Virus record (IMG/VR): IMGVR_UViG_3300036791_001101
Location: 1 to 21,916 of that record
DNA from: a virus
Direction: 5' to 3' (one strand)
DNA: 21,916 bases
Shown here: positions 15,601-21,916 of the stretch, piece by piece
How positions within the stretch are numbered: position 1 is the first letter of the stretch
How the letters are laid out: the number at the start of each line of letters is the position of its first letter
Made by a program: the position numbers and the translations under genes
The notes under the pieces: generated by a model
The model's database searches: none
Told to the model about the DNA's origin: nothing
Seen by the model: the letters and a program-made list of their open reading frames with translations, nothing else

Positions 15601-18600
15601 TGCAGGCGTACTTCACTCCTGGCGCCAACAGCAATACCGCTGTCTCCTACTTCCAGTCTGCGGTGTACTCAGAAGGTGGCCTCTACATCAGGCCAACCTC
15701 TGGCAGCTATGCCAACTTGCAGTTCCAAAATAGCGCTGGAGCGAACAAGTGGTGGTTCTACGTCGCGGACTCCACCTCTCCCGCAAACCTCTACATTCAG
15801 GATGCGGTCAACGCCCGGACCTTCCTGATCCTTGAGCCTGGCGCCTCCAGCAGTGCGTCCCTGGCCTATTTCGCCGCTGGAATACAGGCTGAGGGCAACC
15901 TTACGCTCGCAGGTGGGTCGGGTCAGGGCTTGTCCATTAACACGGCAGGTCAGGGATACATCTACCTGAACTCAGTCTCCCCTCCCTACATGACCATTGC
16001 GGTTGGTGGTACGGCCTATTGGCAGGCTGTCTGGACTGCTTCTTACTGGTCCTTTGTCGACGTTACCCGTAGCGTGAGCCAGATGATCCTGTGGAACGGG
16101 GCGAATGATTGGACCGCATTTGCTGAGTTCCACTCGACTATTCAGGTTGATGGCGGCACCATCAACCTCATAGCGCCCGCGACTGGTCATGCCGTGGCCG
16201 TGAACTGGATGGACACTGGCTCGGCCCTGAAGTGGCAGCAATACCTGTGGCCGGGGGATGGACACCTCTACCTGACCGATAGCGTTGGTGGGAGGATTCA
16301 GGTCGCCTATGGGAGCGGGGCCACCGATGCCGCCGCACTGACCGAGTTCCACTCCAGGGTCACCACCTATAGCTCGCTGACCGTGAACACGTCGGTGGTC
16401 AGCAACGTGCTTCTCTCGCTCAATGGCCCGTCTGCCCAGACGGGTAACTTCCTACAAATGTTGGCGAATGGCTCAGCCTGCGCCTCATTCAATAATACTG
16501 GAACACTCACCTTGGCTGGCGTGACTGGCGTTGCCGACGCGATTGTTAGCTTCGCACCGGTTAGTGGTCGCAGTGCTGTCTTGGTGATGGCTAACTCGGA
16601 TGGCCTTCAGTCCTACCAGTGGTACATGCTCCCCGGCGATCACAACATGTACTTCCGTGACCTGACCAACGCCAAGATGCAGGTCATCTACCGGCCTGGT
16701 GCGACATCGACAGCGGCTAGCACCGAGTTCCTCTCCAACGTCACGGTTGATGGCAGTCTGGCAGTGCTTGCTGGTTCTACGACGCTTGTGTCTCCTACTA
16801 GTGGCTCTGCAATATTGTACTGGCAGAATCACAACACCACTTTGTGGGCACAGTACATCAACGACACTCAGCCCCAACTTTATATTCGTGACTGGGTCAA
16901 CTCACGGATGCATGTCACCTTCACGCCTGGCGCGACGGCGGCGGCGGCGACCACCACTATCAACTCCCAGCTTGTCACGCAGTCGAACATCACCGTCAAC
17001 CCTGGCGCCAGCACCGACGCCAATATCATCATCAACAACACAGGATTCAACGGGGACAACTGGCTCACCATCTACCGTGGCGGGGCCAACAACGAGCGGC
17101 TCAGGTTCTTGGCTGCCGGTGGGGGCGGCACCGGCCTCAACAACGTCTACACCATCGACCGGATAAACAGCGCCACGGGCTTTCTGCGTGACCTTCAGTT
17201 CAGGACATCAGAGGACAATGGGTCCACCTACGCCCTGCGGCTCAACCTGACTGGTGCTGGCGATGTAGCTGTTGGTGGCACCGGCAAGATCACCACTGCC
17301 CTGACCGAACTGATCTTGGAGCAGACTGGCGATGGCCTTGGCACCTTACGCTTTCACATCCAGAACCGTGGTGGACAGGGCGGGCCACTGATCGAGCAGG
17401 TGCCTGCGGGCTTGCCCATAGACCTCGGGTTCTTGTCCCCGTCCATTAGCAAGACCATCATGCGGATGGAGGTTCGGTCGGGGAATGCGGTTGACGCCGC
17501 CAATAGCGCCGCTGGGATGGGCGAGTGGCAGTTCTTCTCCAACTACGACAACCTCTCGCACCTTTGGGCGGGCCACGCCGGGGCTGGTGTCCTGGGGCGG
17601 TTCAGCATAGGTGGGGCGGGCAACCCAAACGGGTCGGGCTCTTGGAGTGGTGGGTCGGGGCCGATGCTGTTCCTCGCCAACAGCACCGCTGATCCAACTT
17701 CCGCCCCCACGGGTGGGACGCTGATCTACTCCTCTTCTAACATCCTCAAGGCGCGTACCCCGGACGGCGCCATCACCCAGCTTGCCCCCGTTCTCTACAA
17801 GTTCACCTACACGCAGACCTTGACCGCCCCCACGGTGGTGTCCTCTCCCTACACGATCTCCCACGGCCTCAACACCACCACGCCGATAGTGCAGATCTGG
17901 GATGCGGTCACGCTGCAACTGGTGCAGGCCCAGGTGGTGGCGCCGAATGCCAGCAGCATCCAGGTCAGCGTGACTCAGAACATGCCCAACAACGTCAACG
18001 TGGTGGTGATGGGCACGGTTCAGTCGCCAGCGCCGGTGCAGCCCACTGACGTAGCCAACAAGAGCTACGTGGATGCCCGCACCCCCAACCTGCCTGCTCC
18101 GGTCACCAGTGGCTCTGGTGTTCAGAGCTTCACCGATGTCCTGGGCGACGTCTGGGTGGCAGCCAATGGGGTGAGCTCTGGCGCCTGGAAGAGAGCCACG
18201 AATGTGTTGCACGGCTCCTACTACCGCAACGCCGCTTGGAATGCGGTCACAGCCAATGCCTTATTCACCTTTGATACCCTGGTGGCTGACCCATACGGGC
18301 TCTACTCCGGTGGGATCGTCACCCTGCCTATTGCTGGCATTTGGAGCCTTAACGTCGGATTAGGCTCCAGTGGCGGCGCTAGTGCTTGGCTGAATGCCTC
18401 CATTCGTGACTCCCTCGGAAACTTTGTCTGGGCAAACCAGTTGATATCCACGCCAGGGAGCTTTGGGCTTTGGGCAGCGTGCTCGTGTTCTCGTCCATTC
18501 AACGCCGGGGATAAGAACGCTGTCTTCGAGTCTGGCTCTACAACAGGCTTGGTGGGCCAGACTGGCACCGCCAACCACTTTAACTTCGACTACGTAGGGA

Positions 18601-18608
18601 CGGGCTGA
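12591..18608 (+). CDS. OB-domain spike fused to collagen-like shaft and long tail fibre
   Basis: 2005 residues from ATG 12591; an in-frame GTG at 12567 lies deeper in the hub gene and is less likely. Residues ~10-82 are a gp5/VgrG-type OB domain: [47 protein letters not shown]. Residues 83-366 are Gly-X-Y collagen-like repeats with five similar breaks. From ~370 to ~1740 the chain is built from WxLY..PGD..LYLRD..NARMQV modules and three GPM(L/I)(F/Y)LAN segments. Residues ~1740-1815 contain [15 protein letters not shown], a fibre HGLN-type domain, then VANKSYVD. Residues 1837-2005 form a probable C1q-like trimeric tip, repeated in the next gene. Both OB spikes and collagen are trimers, so the fusion is geometrically consistent. 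It probably serves host binding at the tail tip. Confidence 0.88.
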   Translation: MSVSSPPTVLAGVYPAQVFSTKDPNNKGRIQMYIPQIYGSSPVKIWAPPLSQTSHVPTPGSLVWCIFQGGDPAYPTYLPQQVGTGSAGPAGPTGPQGPPGPVGSAGVQGPIGPSGPVGLQGPAGPTGPTGAASVVPGPTGATGATGATGPSGGPTGPTGPSGATGATGPASVVPGPVGPTGPTGATGPTGAVSTIPGPIGPTGATGATGAQGVQGIPGPTGPTGATGATGSQGIQGEVGPAGPTGATGATGSQGIQGVIGPAGPTGATGATGAASVIPGPTGPTGASGPTGATGAQGVAGPAGATGATGSQGVAGPAGPTGATGAASTVPGPTGPAGATGVAGAQGPAGATGPTGPTGATGSSGAPFPLTDTAPTNRTEYQTQVTADTQYRFTMTASGALSWGPGNAVTDTTLYRAGPRLLSLGGTTGNLLDVGDMGYGSGYAGIAYHGNTASNYAFLMSPTVTYVNAPAGGTIYCGIANTDNNWQAITAGTTFPKPVSMGVASPTAGRPLLIQATVGTDVPLAVMGGASQSGSLLQVLNSSGALLAQFNQVGNLALNNPTGASIGLAPTGGGQAAIDWNNGTQDWTLYINPSDSNLYLRDQTNARMQVQFYPAATSDAANTVFNSYVSLYSQLRIQPTSGGQASLSFLNLSGGNTWWLYQPQGDPSIYLRDMVNSRMHVAYTPGATNNAAITNFYSSVQVNGLLGTVSSLNVGGSGSFSGGSGPMIFLANDTADPTSAPSGGGILYSSAGVLTYRAPTGLPTLLGPMMTVQNGESNAGLNGYWQVRLGYYNGGYNQFIRSRHNTAVLSNAIDFYTYDGVSPANNTPQQTILGASIDGGMLCVGAFNPGPAGAAGPMLYLANDTGDPTASASGGTLIYSSAGVLKARTPDGSVTQIAPATNANVVAPLVLTAPTATTVPLTIKGAASQSSQLLSFQNSAGTALAYIDQTGSLGIVSAPTSIISLAPAGGGGCIYSWNNGTQGWWLYSNPGDINLYLRDTTKARMQAYFTPGANSNTAVSYFQSAVYSEGGLYIRPTSGSYANLQFQNSAGANKWWFYVADSTSPANLYIQDAVNARTFLILEPGASSSASLAYFAAGIQAEGNLTLAGGSGQGLSINTAGQGYIYLNSVSPPYMTIAVGGTAYWQAVWTASYWSFVDVTRSVSQMILWNGANDWTAFAEFHSTIQVDGGTINLIAPATGHAVAVNWMDTGSALKWQQYLWPGDGHLYLTDSVGGRIQVAYGSGATDAAALTEFHSRVTTYSSLTVNTSVVSNVLLSLNGPSAQTGNFLQMLANGSACASFNNTGTLTLAGVTGVADAIVSFAPVSGRSAVLVMANSDGLQSYQWYMLPGDHNMYFRDLTNAKMQVIYRPGATSTAASTEFLSNVTVDGSLAVLAGSTTLVSPTSGSAILYWQNHNTTLWAQYINDTQPQLYIRDWVNSRMHVTFTPGATAAAATTTINSQLVTQSNITVNPGASTDANIIINNTGFNGDNWLTIYRGGANNERLRFLAAGGGGTGLNNVYTIDRINSATGFLRDLQFRTSEDNGSTYALRLNLTGAGDVAVGGTGKITTALTELILEQTGDGLGTLRFHIQNRGGQGGPLIEQVPAGLPIDLGFLSPSISKTIMRMEVRSGNAVDAANSAAGMGEWQFFSNYDNLSHLWAGHAGAGVLGRFSIGGAGNPNGSGSWSGGSGPMLFLANSTADPTSAPTGGTLIYSSSNILKARTPDGAITQLAPVLYKFTYTQTLTAPTVVSSPYTISHGLNTTTPIVQIWDAVTLQLVQAQVVAPNASSIQVSVTQNMPNNVNVVVMGTVQSPAPVQPTDVANKSYVDARTPNLPAPVTSGSGVQSFTDVLGDVWVAANGVSSGAWKRATNVLHGSYYRNAAWNAVTANALFTFDTLVADPYGLYSGGIVTLPIAGIWSLNVGLGSSGGASAWLNASIRDSLGNFVWANQLISTPGSFGLWAACSCSRPFNAGDKNAVFESGSTTGLVGQTGTANHFNFDYVGTG
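12837..13688 (+). repeat. collagen-like Gly-X-Y repeat region
   Basis: About 284 codons encode Gly-X-Y triplets, dominated by [10 protein letters not shown] units. Five breaks of the same type, (A/P)-(A/V)-S-hydrophobic-hydrophobic-P-G (SVVPG, SVVPG, STIPG, SVIPG, STVPG), recur at about 12984, 13098, 13163, 13408 and 13563. If folded as a triple helix at about 0.29 nm per residue, the shaft would be about 80 nm long. Repeated peptides use differing synonymous codons, so the DNA repeats are imperfect. Confidence 0.95.
14145..14725 (+). repeat. fibre module, copy 1
   Basis: The unit runs [16 protein letters not shown], then [20 protein letters not shown], then two LY(L)RD half-repeats ([14 protein letters not shown] at about 14379 and [13 protein letters not shown] at about 14594), each followed by a PGAT/PAAT turn. 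Same order as copies 2 and 3. Confidence 0.75.
14751..14870 (+). repeat. GPMLFLAN segment, copy 1
   Basis: Encodes [20 protein letters not shown] followed by [13 protein letters not shown]. This segment is widespread in fibre and minor tail proteins of actinobacterial phages (family knowledge) and recurs at 15141 and 17647. Confidence 0.8.
15141..15284 (+). repeat. GPMLFLAN segment, copy 2
   Basis: Encodes [40 protein letters not shown] and VTQIAP. Confidence 0.8.
15335..15910 (+). repeat. fibre module, copy 2
   Basis: The unit runs [57 protein letters not shown] (about 15570) and a second half, [20 protein letters not shown] (about 15790). Protein similarity to copy 1 is obvious; DNA identity is only moderate. 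Confidence 0.75.
16150..16388 (+). repeat. fibre half-module
   Basis: A single half-unit: [38 protein letters not shown] and [13 protein letters not shown]. It lacks the preceding GASQS segment, so it looks like a partial copy. Confidence 0.65.
16391..17000 (+). repeat. fibre module, copy 3
   Basis: The unit runs [50 protein letters not shown] (about 16648) and a second half, [20 protein letters not shown] (about 16880). It is the most diverged full copy. Confidence 0.7.
17647..17790 (+). repeat. GPMLFLAN segment, copy 3
   Basis: Encodes [40 protein letters not shown] and ITQLAP. Copies 1 and 3 share a GSGS(F/W)SGGSGPM lead-in, and copies 2 and 3 share the KARTPDG end, so they look like mosaics. 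Confidence 0.8.
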
Positions 18609-19174
18609 TGTCATCTGTTCAGATACCCACCTACGCCCCGGCCCTCGCACTCCCCCCACCTGTCACCTCAGGCTCCACCATCCAGACCTTCACCGATGTC
18701 TACGGCGATGCGTGGGTGGCGATGAACGGGGTGAGGAACGGCATCTGGATGCGGGCTAGGGATGTCGTTGGCGCTCGGGTCTATCGGCCTGCCGCGTTCA
18801 CTCCCATCACTAGCGCCTGGACCTTCTTTGGCTTCAATGCCGCCACCTTTAACCTCTTCAACCTGAATAACGGTGGCAACTTCACCTGCCCGGTGGCTGG
18901 CCTTTATCTTTGCTCGGCGACGTATAGCTGGGGGGCAACCACAACGGCCTATCGATGCATTGCTGCCATCTACCGCAATGGCGCAGAAGTCTCGCGGGGC
19001 ATGGACATCCAGGGGACGGCCAACACTGGCATGAACCCGATGGTGCATGACGTGGTCCTGTGCGCTGCGGGCGACGTACTATCGGTGTACTACTACATCA
19101 CCCAGCCTGCCGCCTCTGTGCCTGTCGCCACCTCGATCTTGCCCTTCTCCACCGTGCAGTACCTTGGAACAGGC
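18099..19174 (+). repeat. tandem duplication of tip-domain coding sequence
   Basis: The last ~170 codons of the fibre (18099-18605) and the following gene (18659-19174) are diverged tandem copies offset by about 560 bp. Identical islands remain, for example TTCACCGATGTC in both. The first copy is in the long fibre frame, the second in its own gene. Confidence 0.75.
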
Positions 19175-19177
19175 TAG
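18608..19177 (+). CDS. stand-alone paralogue of the fibre tip (C1q-like)
   Basis: 189 residues from an ATG overlapping the fibre stop (TGATG). After a short lead, PPVTSGSTIQTFTDVYGDAW and VAMNGVRNGIWMRA align with the fibre's [19 protein letters not shown] and [14 protein letters not shown], and the similarity continues through YRPAAF, FTCPVAGLYLC and IYRNGAEV to a shared Y(V/L)GTG end. The 'pAGxY' strand pattern and size suggest a C1q/TNF-like jelly-roll trimer. It probably is an accessory receptor-binding tip, or an alternative tip that assembles on the same fibre. The function is inferred; the paralogy is directly visible. Confidence 0.75.
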   Translation: MSSVQIPTYAPALALPPPVTSGSTIQTFTDVYGDAWVAMNGVRNGIWMRARDVVGARVYRPAAFTPITSAWTFFGFNAATFNLFNLNNGGNFTCPVAGLYLCSATYSWGATTTAYRCIAAIYRNGAEVSRGMDIQGTANTGMNPMVHDVVLCAAGDVLSVYYYITQPAASVPVATSILPFSTVQYLGTG

Positions 19178-19180
19178 CTA

Positions 19181-19188
19181 AAAGGAGG
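19181..19188 (+). promoter_or_regulatory. strong ribosome-binding site fixing the start at 19192
   Basis: AAAGGAGG lies 3 bases before ATG 19192. It decides against a much longer reading frame that would start inside the tip gene at 19060. Confidence 0.8.
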
Positions 19189-19191
19189 ACA

Positions 19192-19536
19192 ATGTCATAT
19201 CAATCCCAAGCACAGCTTCAGGCTGACCCCGACTTCACTGCTCGGTGTCGGTGCTGCATGGAGAACGAGGCGCAGGCGCACATCGCAGACACAACCACGC
19301 CCGCTGATCAGGTGACCCTGTCCAACGCCATATTGGTGGGGGCCGGGGCGCAGATCAACACCTTCGTGCGGCTGCTGTCCGGCGCCCCCGGTTTCGACAC
19401 CACGGTGGACAAGGGGGACGGCACCATCGACTCGTCCCTGGTGCTTGACACCGACATCGACGCCGCCGTGCAGGCTGGGTTTCCTCAGGTGGCGGCGATC
19501 TATTACAACCCGAATGGTACGCTCAAGCCACTATGA
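19192..19536 (+). CDS. small phage protein of unknown function (post-fibre)
   Basis: 114 residues beginning MSYQSQAQLQADPDFTARCR. The opening resembles small proteins found next to fibre genes in actinophages, whose function I do not know. Other visible features are a CRCC cluster near residue 20, a helical middle (LSNAILVGAGAQINTFVRLL), an acidic segment with DTTVDKGDGTIDSSLVLDTD, and AAIYYNPNGTLKPL at the end. There is no signal peptide or membrane segment. It has the second-best ribosome-binding site in the window and is the first of a run of small genes, coupled to the next by ATGA. Confidence 0.75.
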   Translation: MSYQSQAQLQADPDFTARCRCCMENEAQAHIADTTTPADQVTLSNAILVGAGAQINTFVRLLSGAPGFDTTVDKGDGTIDSSLVLDTDIDAAVQAGFPQVAAIYYNPNGTLKPL

Positions 19537-19724
19537 CAATCCGCATGCGTGTGGTGGGCTGGAACGTGCAGCCAGTGATCATGGCCGATGACGGTGAGGA
19601 ACTGACCCCCGTACCGGTGCAGGCCACCACGATCAACAACGTGGACTGGCAGGACTTCAAGGACGGTGGCGACAAGAAGGCCATAGAGGAACTGCGATCC
19701 AAGGTGGAGAACGGCAGCTTGTGA
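19533..19724 (+). CDS. small acidic phage protein, unknown
   Basis: 63 residues, ATG overlapping the preceding TGA. A beta-strand-like MRVVGWNVQPVIMADD is followed by VQATTINNVDWQDFKDGGDK and a charged C-terminal helix. No family is recognised. Tight coupling at both ends (ATGA, GTGA) supports it as a real gene. Confidence 0.65.
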   Translation: MTIRMRVVGWNVQPVIMADDGEELTPVPVQATTINNVDWQDFKDGGDKKAIEELRSKVENGSL

Positions 19725-20059
19725 TCGACGGCCCGCGCCCGGTGCGCCTCCAGAACAGTGGGGACATCTACCAGGAGCTTGGGCCGAACTACTCCAGCCA
19801 GGAGCTACTGGTCACCGCTGCCTTGCGGACGGCCATGGTCCCGGGCCAGCAGCTTGCCGCCAGCGTGCGCCCCCCGCTGCCCCTGATCCAGCCCTTCCCG
19901 CCCCGGTACGGCTACCCCGACTACCAGGAGCGCCAGGCCACCATCGATGAGGTGCTGGACGTGGGCCGCAGCTACCCCAACCGCCGTTGGGACCTGTCCG
20001 GTGGTGTCGCTGGCTACCAGGCGGCGGCACGTAATGTTGGGGTGCAAGACGTATGGTGA
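19721..20059 (+). CDS. small phage protein, unknown
   Basis: 112 residues from a GTG overlapping the previous stop (GTGA). It begins MIDGPRPVRLQNSGDIYQEL, has a proline-rich middle (ASVRPPLPLIQPFPPRYGYP) and ends SYPNRRWDLSGGVAGYQAAA followed by RNVGVQDVW. Proline- and tyrosine-rich composition without a hydrophobic core suggests an extended or adaptor protein. No family is recognised. Confidence 0.6.
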   Translation: MIDGPRPVRLQNSGDIYQELGPNYSSQELLVTAALRTAMVPGQQLAASVRPPLPLIQPFPPRYGYPDYQERQATIDEVLDVGRSYPNRRWDLSGGVAGYQAAARNVGVQDVW

Positions 20060-20069
20060 GGAGGCTGCC

Positions 20070-20360
20070 GTGAGTGCTGTGGATATTGGCTCCTGGGGAG
20101 CGATAGCTCCTGGCCCGAAGCCCATGACGGGACGCATCGTTGGCTTGAAGCCTGCCCTTCACCTGGCCGGTGACATCGGTGGCCCGCTGGTGGCGGCGGC
20201 GTTGGAGCGCCGCAAGAAGATGAAGGACTACAACGACGCTGAGGTTGATCAGACTGCCGGGGCCAGCAATGGTCGCCCGGTGCGGGGCATGCCTCGGGGG
20301 GAGGCCATGAAGGCGCACCCCTCGCAGCAGCAACCCGTCAACTGGATGCCGGAGCCCTAG
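20070..20360 (+). CDS. small phage protein, unknown
   Basis: 96 residues from GTG 20070, chosen because GAGGAGG lies just upstream across the preceding stop; the same frame is open further upstream but inside the previous gene. An N-terminal Gly/Pro-rich half (GAIAPGPKPMTGRIVGLKPA) precedes a short helix (PLVAAALERRKKMKDYNDAE) and a basic, disordered tail. No family is recognised. Confidence 0.55.
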   Translation: MSAVDIGSWGAIAPGPKPMTGRIVGLKPALHLAGDIGGPLVAAALERRKKMKDYNDAEVDQTAGASNGRPVRGMPRGEAMKAHPSQQQPVNWMPEP

Positions 20361-20368
20361 GAGGAGCC

Positions 20369-20677
20369 GTGGCCACGTATCGCGACAGGAGCATGAACGC
20401 CGAGTTGCTGGAGGGCACGGTGGATGGCACCTACAAGAGGGTCATCCGTGACCGCTCCCTCTACCCTGACGGTGATCGGCGCATTCAGCGAGCCGACAAG
20501 ATCAACCTCAACCACGCCACGGGTGGCTACGGCGTGTCCGAGTCGCCCGAGAAGCGCACCCCGGATGGCCGGTTCACCCATGACCAGGGGTTCGTCCCTC
20601 CCCTCTTCCCTGAGGTCACCGTGAGGGCGACGTCATCGGCAGAGGGTCAGCAGGTGGCTGCGAGCGAGGTGATCTAG
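20369..20677 (+). CDS. small phage protein, unknown
   Basis: 102 residues from GTG 20369, with GGAGGAG overlapping the previous stop. It is charged and polar, with YRDRSMNAELLEGTVDGTYK, RVIRDRSLYPDGDRRIQRAD and FVPPLFPEVTV. There are no membrane segments, cysteines or recognised family. Its stop codon lies in the loop of the hairpin at 20662-20688. Confidence 0.6.
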   Translation: MATYRDRSMNAELLEGTVDGTYKRVIRDRSLYPDGDRRIQRADKINLNHATGGYGVSESPEKRTPDGRFTHDQGFVPPLFPEVTVRATSSAEGQQVAASEVI

Positions 20678-20688
20678 ACGCCTCGCTT
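20662..20688 (+). promoter_or_regulatory. hairpin over a gene junction
   Basis: AGCGAGG (20663-20669) pairs perfectly with CCTCGCT (20681-20687). G-U pairs on both sides and one further G-C pair inside lengthen the stem, leaving an ATCTAGA loop that contains the upstream gene's TAG. The right arm ends one base before the TTG start at 20690. There is no real T-tract, so a classical terminator is doubtful; translational control, a weak terminator or an RNA-processing site are options. Confidence 0.45.
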
Positions 20689-20689
20689 A

Positions 20690-21199
20690 TTGGTGTGCCG
20701 GGAGTGCCAGACCATTGACCAACTCCCCCTCTTTGATGGCCCGAAGGAGCTAGAGGCACAGGACCCCCTCCTCGACAGCGTGGTGCGCCGCCACGTCCAG
20801 AGGCACGGCGACATGCGGACTGACGCCGCCGCCCTCCTGGTGGCTGACGACAGCAAGCCCTGCAACTGTGAGCTACACAAGAGCCGTGGCCCCACCTTCT
20901 GGGAGGGGCATCGGGACGACATCCTGAAGAACCTGGGCGAGCGATGGACGGGCTTCCACCCGGAGTTCTACGCCACCAAGGACACCTTCCAAGAGGACGC
21001 CATGCGGTGCTACAACATCCATCGGCGCCCCAAGGGCACGGACTGCATCGACTACCACGACGACAGCCGCCGCCTCACCCCGGCCAACTGGAAGGGACGC
21101 GAGGTCTATCTTTGCGATTTTTGTCCAGTGTCCTCCACCGTCACCACGGCCATTCGGCATGCGGCAGGCATGTACAAGAGGGAGTCCGGTGACGACTGA
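20690..21199 (+). CDS. cysteine-rich putative metal-binding protein, unknown
   Basis: 169 residues if started at TTG 20690; GTG 20693 is an equally possible start, and neither has a good Shine-Dalgarno sequence. Cysteine pairs are spread along the chain: CREC (3/6), CNCELH (58/60, His63) and CDFC (142/145), with Cys107 and Cys119 between. These could form one or two zinc sites. An aromatic segment (FWEGHRDDILKNLGERWTGF) lies in the middle. The final VYLCDFCPVSS motif looks conserved in character, but I cannot tie it to a named family. It overlaps the next gene by 11 bp. Confidence 0.65.
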   Translation: MVCRECQTIDQLPLFDGPKELEAQDPLLDSVVRRHVQRHGDMRTDAAALLVADDSKPCNCELHKSRGPTFWEGHRDDILKNLGERWTGFHPEFYATKDTFQEDAMRCYNIHRRPKGTDCIDYHDDSRRLTPANWKGREVYLCDFCPVSSTVTTAIRHAAGMYKRESGDD

Positions 21200-21467
21200 C
21201 AATGGGGAGGCACCGCCGCCCCAGGAAGTGCAGACGCTGTTCATCGTGGTGCTGGAGCTTGATGGCGGCAGCCGGGTGGTGCTCGACGCCAACGAGCGTT
21301 TCGTGGCCCAGCGATTGGCCACGCCGAAGGACGTCTACCCCGCCCTCTCGAACGTCATCGCTGACTTCACGGCCATGCGCCAGGCGGAGGCCGTCATCGC
21401 CCTCCAGACGCAGCTAGCTCGTCAGCTTGCGTCCCAGTCGCCCCCAGAATCCCCTGTATCGCCTTAG
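21189..21467 (+). CDS. small phage protein, unknown
   Basis: 92 residues from GTG 21189, preceded by AGAGGGAG; the frame is open from 21159, but that start lacks a ribosome-binding site. It has a beta segment (QTLFIVVLELDGGSRVVLDA) followed by a long helix (AMRQAEAVIALQTQLARQLA). This is the last gene of the rightward block. Its TAG stop overlaps the TAA of the opposing gene. Confidence 0.6.
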   Translation: MTTDNGEAPPPQEVQTLFIVVLELDGGSRVVLDANERFVAQRLATPKDVYPALSNVIADFTAMRQAEAVIALQTQLARQLASQSPPESPVSP

Positions 21468-21676
21468 ATCGTAGCTTGGGCGGTCCAGCCCCTCATCCAG
21501 TGATAGGCGTCCTGTAGGGGCACGGGCGGGTGGTCGCCGTGATCATGGCCGCAGTGCCACGTGCCCCAGCGGTCGAAGAAGCAGACCGGCGCCAGCGTCC
21601 CCTCCAACAGGAAGATCTTGCCGCGAGGATTGTGAGGGATGTCCTGGTTGGTGATGACGCCGGTCCGGCAAGCCAT
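21464..21676 (-). CDS. small His-rich phage protein, unknown
   Basis: 70 residues from an ATG at 21676-21674 that overlaps the stop of the IPT/TIG gene (TGATG). It contains VCFFDRWGTWHCGHDHGDHP, a Cys/His cluster that could hold a metal ion, plus Cys3. No family is recognised. It ends convergently with the rightward block. Confidence 0.6.
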   Translation of the reverse strand: MACRTGVITNQDIPHNPRGKIFLLEGTLAPVCFFDRWGTWHCGHDHGDHPPVPLQDAYHWMRGWTAQATI

Positions 21677-21916
21677 CAGTTGTACGTGTAGCTGGTGGCC
21701 TTGTAGGCGTTGCCGGTGGGGCCAGCGACCGACACGCCAGCGGTGCCCTTGATCTCTCCCTTGGGCGCCACGCAGGTGATCGACGTGGCGCTCACCACCA
21801 CCACGTTCGTGGCTGGCCTGCCCGAGATGCTCACCGTGGTGGCTCCGGTGACGGGGAAGTTGAAGCCGGTGCCGGTCAAGGTCAGGGCGGTGCCGCCATT
21901 AACTGTGCCACTGGCC
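21676..21916 (-). CDS. IPT/TIG (Ig-like) domain protein, 3' part only
   Basis: The frame is open to the right edge, so the start is outside the window. The visible 79 residues, SGTVNGGTALTLTGTGFNFP, TTVSISGRPATNVVVVSATS, ITCVAPKGEIKGTAGVSVAG and YKATSYTYN, are one complete IPT/TIG domain at the C-terminus. These Ig-like folds decorate phage tube, capsid and fibre proteins. It lies opposite to the tail operon, like the neck genes at the left. Its parent protein cannot be named from this fragment. Confidence 0.85.
   Translation of the reverse strand, partial: ASGTVNGGTALTLTGTGFNFPVTGATTVSISGRPATNVVVVSATSITCVAPKGEIKGTAGVSVAGPTGNAYKATSYTYN

Noticed and set aside
17346-18212. 288-codon minus-strand open frame opposite the fibre
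   Set aside because: Its composition is that of an antisense shadow (Arg/His/Gly-rich), and it lies within the fibre gene.
19060-19191. Longer start for the gene ending at 19536
   Set aside because: It would overlap the tip gene for over 100 bases, whereas AAAGGAGG marks ATG 19192.
19947-20069. Upstream start for the gene ending at 20360
   Set aside because: It lies inside the preceding gene; GAGGAGG points to GTG 20070.
21478-21491. GGGC-GGTCCA-GCCC hairpin after the last rightward gene as a terminator
   Set aside because: The stem is only 4 bp with no T-tract and lies within the opposing coding sequence.
1-21916. Insertion sequences, integrase or attachment sites, tRNAs
   Set aside because: No transposase or integrase motifs, terminal inverted repeats or cloverleaf-like sequences were seen, and the window is almost entirely coding for virion-type genes.

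Overview
This window is a virion structural module of a tailed phage (or prophage) with a contractile, myovirus-type tail. The anchors are an unmistakable tail sheath (3547-5184) followed by a T4 gp19-type tail tube (5194-5832). The sequence is GC-rich, GTG starts are common, and the tape-measure and fibre proteins carry motifs typical of phages of high-GC Gram-positive bacteria: LHRGEAVVP near the tape-measure C-terminus, GPMLFLAN-type fibre repeats and Gly-X-Y collagen-like repeats. An actinobacterial host is therefore likely, but this is inference. No replication, integration, packaging, lysis, tRNA or CRISPR genes are present, so lifestyle cannot be judged.

Layout. (1) 1-2384, minus strand, read leftward: a putative neck/connector protein with a carbohydrate-binding-like C-terminus, a putative head-closure protein, a protein ending in a ParB-like EGHHR motif, and the first codons of another gene cut by the left edge. 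(2) 2385-2507: the divergent intergenic region, which holds an imperfect inverted repeat and is the main candidate control region. (3) 2508-12601, plus strand: connector/tail-completion proteins, sheath, tube, a zinc-motif T4-baseplate/chaperone-like protein with a probable programmed frameshift, tape measure with a lytic transglycosylase domain, an NlpC/P60 peptidase fused to a tube/hub-adaptor domain, a LysM protein and a gpD/gp27-like hub. (4) 12591-19177: a 2005-residue protein joining a gp5/VgrG-like OB domain, about 284 residues of collagen-like repeats and a repeat-built fibre, followed by a separate paralogue of its C-terminal tip. (5) 19192-21467: seven small genes of unknown function. 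(6) 21464-21916, minus strand: a small His-rich protein and the 3' part of an IPT/TIG (Ig-like) domain gene cut by the right edge.

How the parts fit. Nearly every junction on both strands is an ATGA, GTGA, TGATG or TAATG overlap, so the plus-strand block from 2508 looks like one long translationally coupled late operon. The completion proteins would cap the tube and sheath. The frameshifted protein would act in tape-measure or baseplate assembly. The hub, LysM protein and OB spike would form the tail tip. Two different peptidoglycan hydrolase folds (transglycosylase and NlpC/P60) would open the wall, and the collagen-shafted fibre with its paralogous tip would bind the host. The strongest points for follow-up are the spike-collagen-fibre fusion, the +1 (or -2) frameshift site at 6647-6658, the peptidase-hub fusion and the duplicated tip domain.
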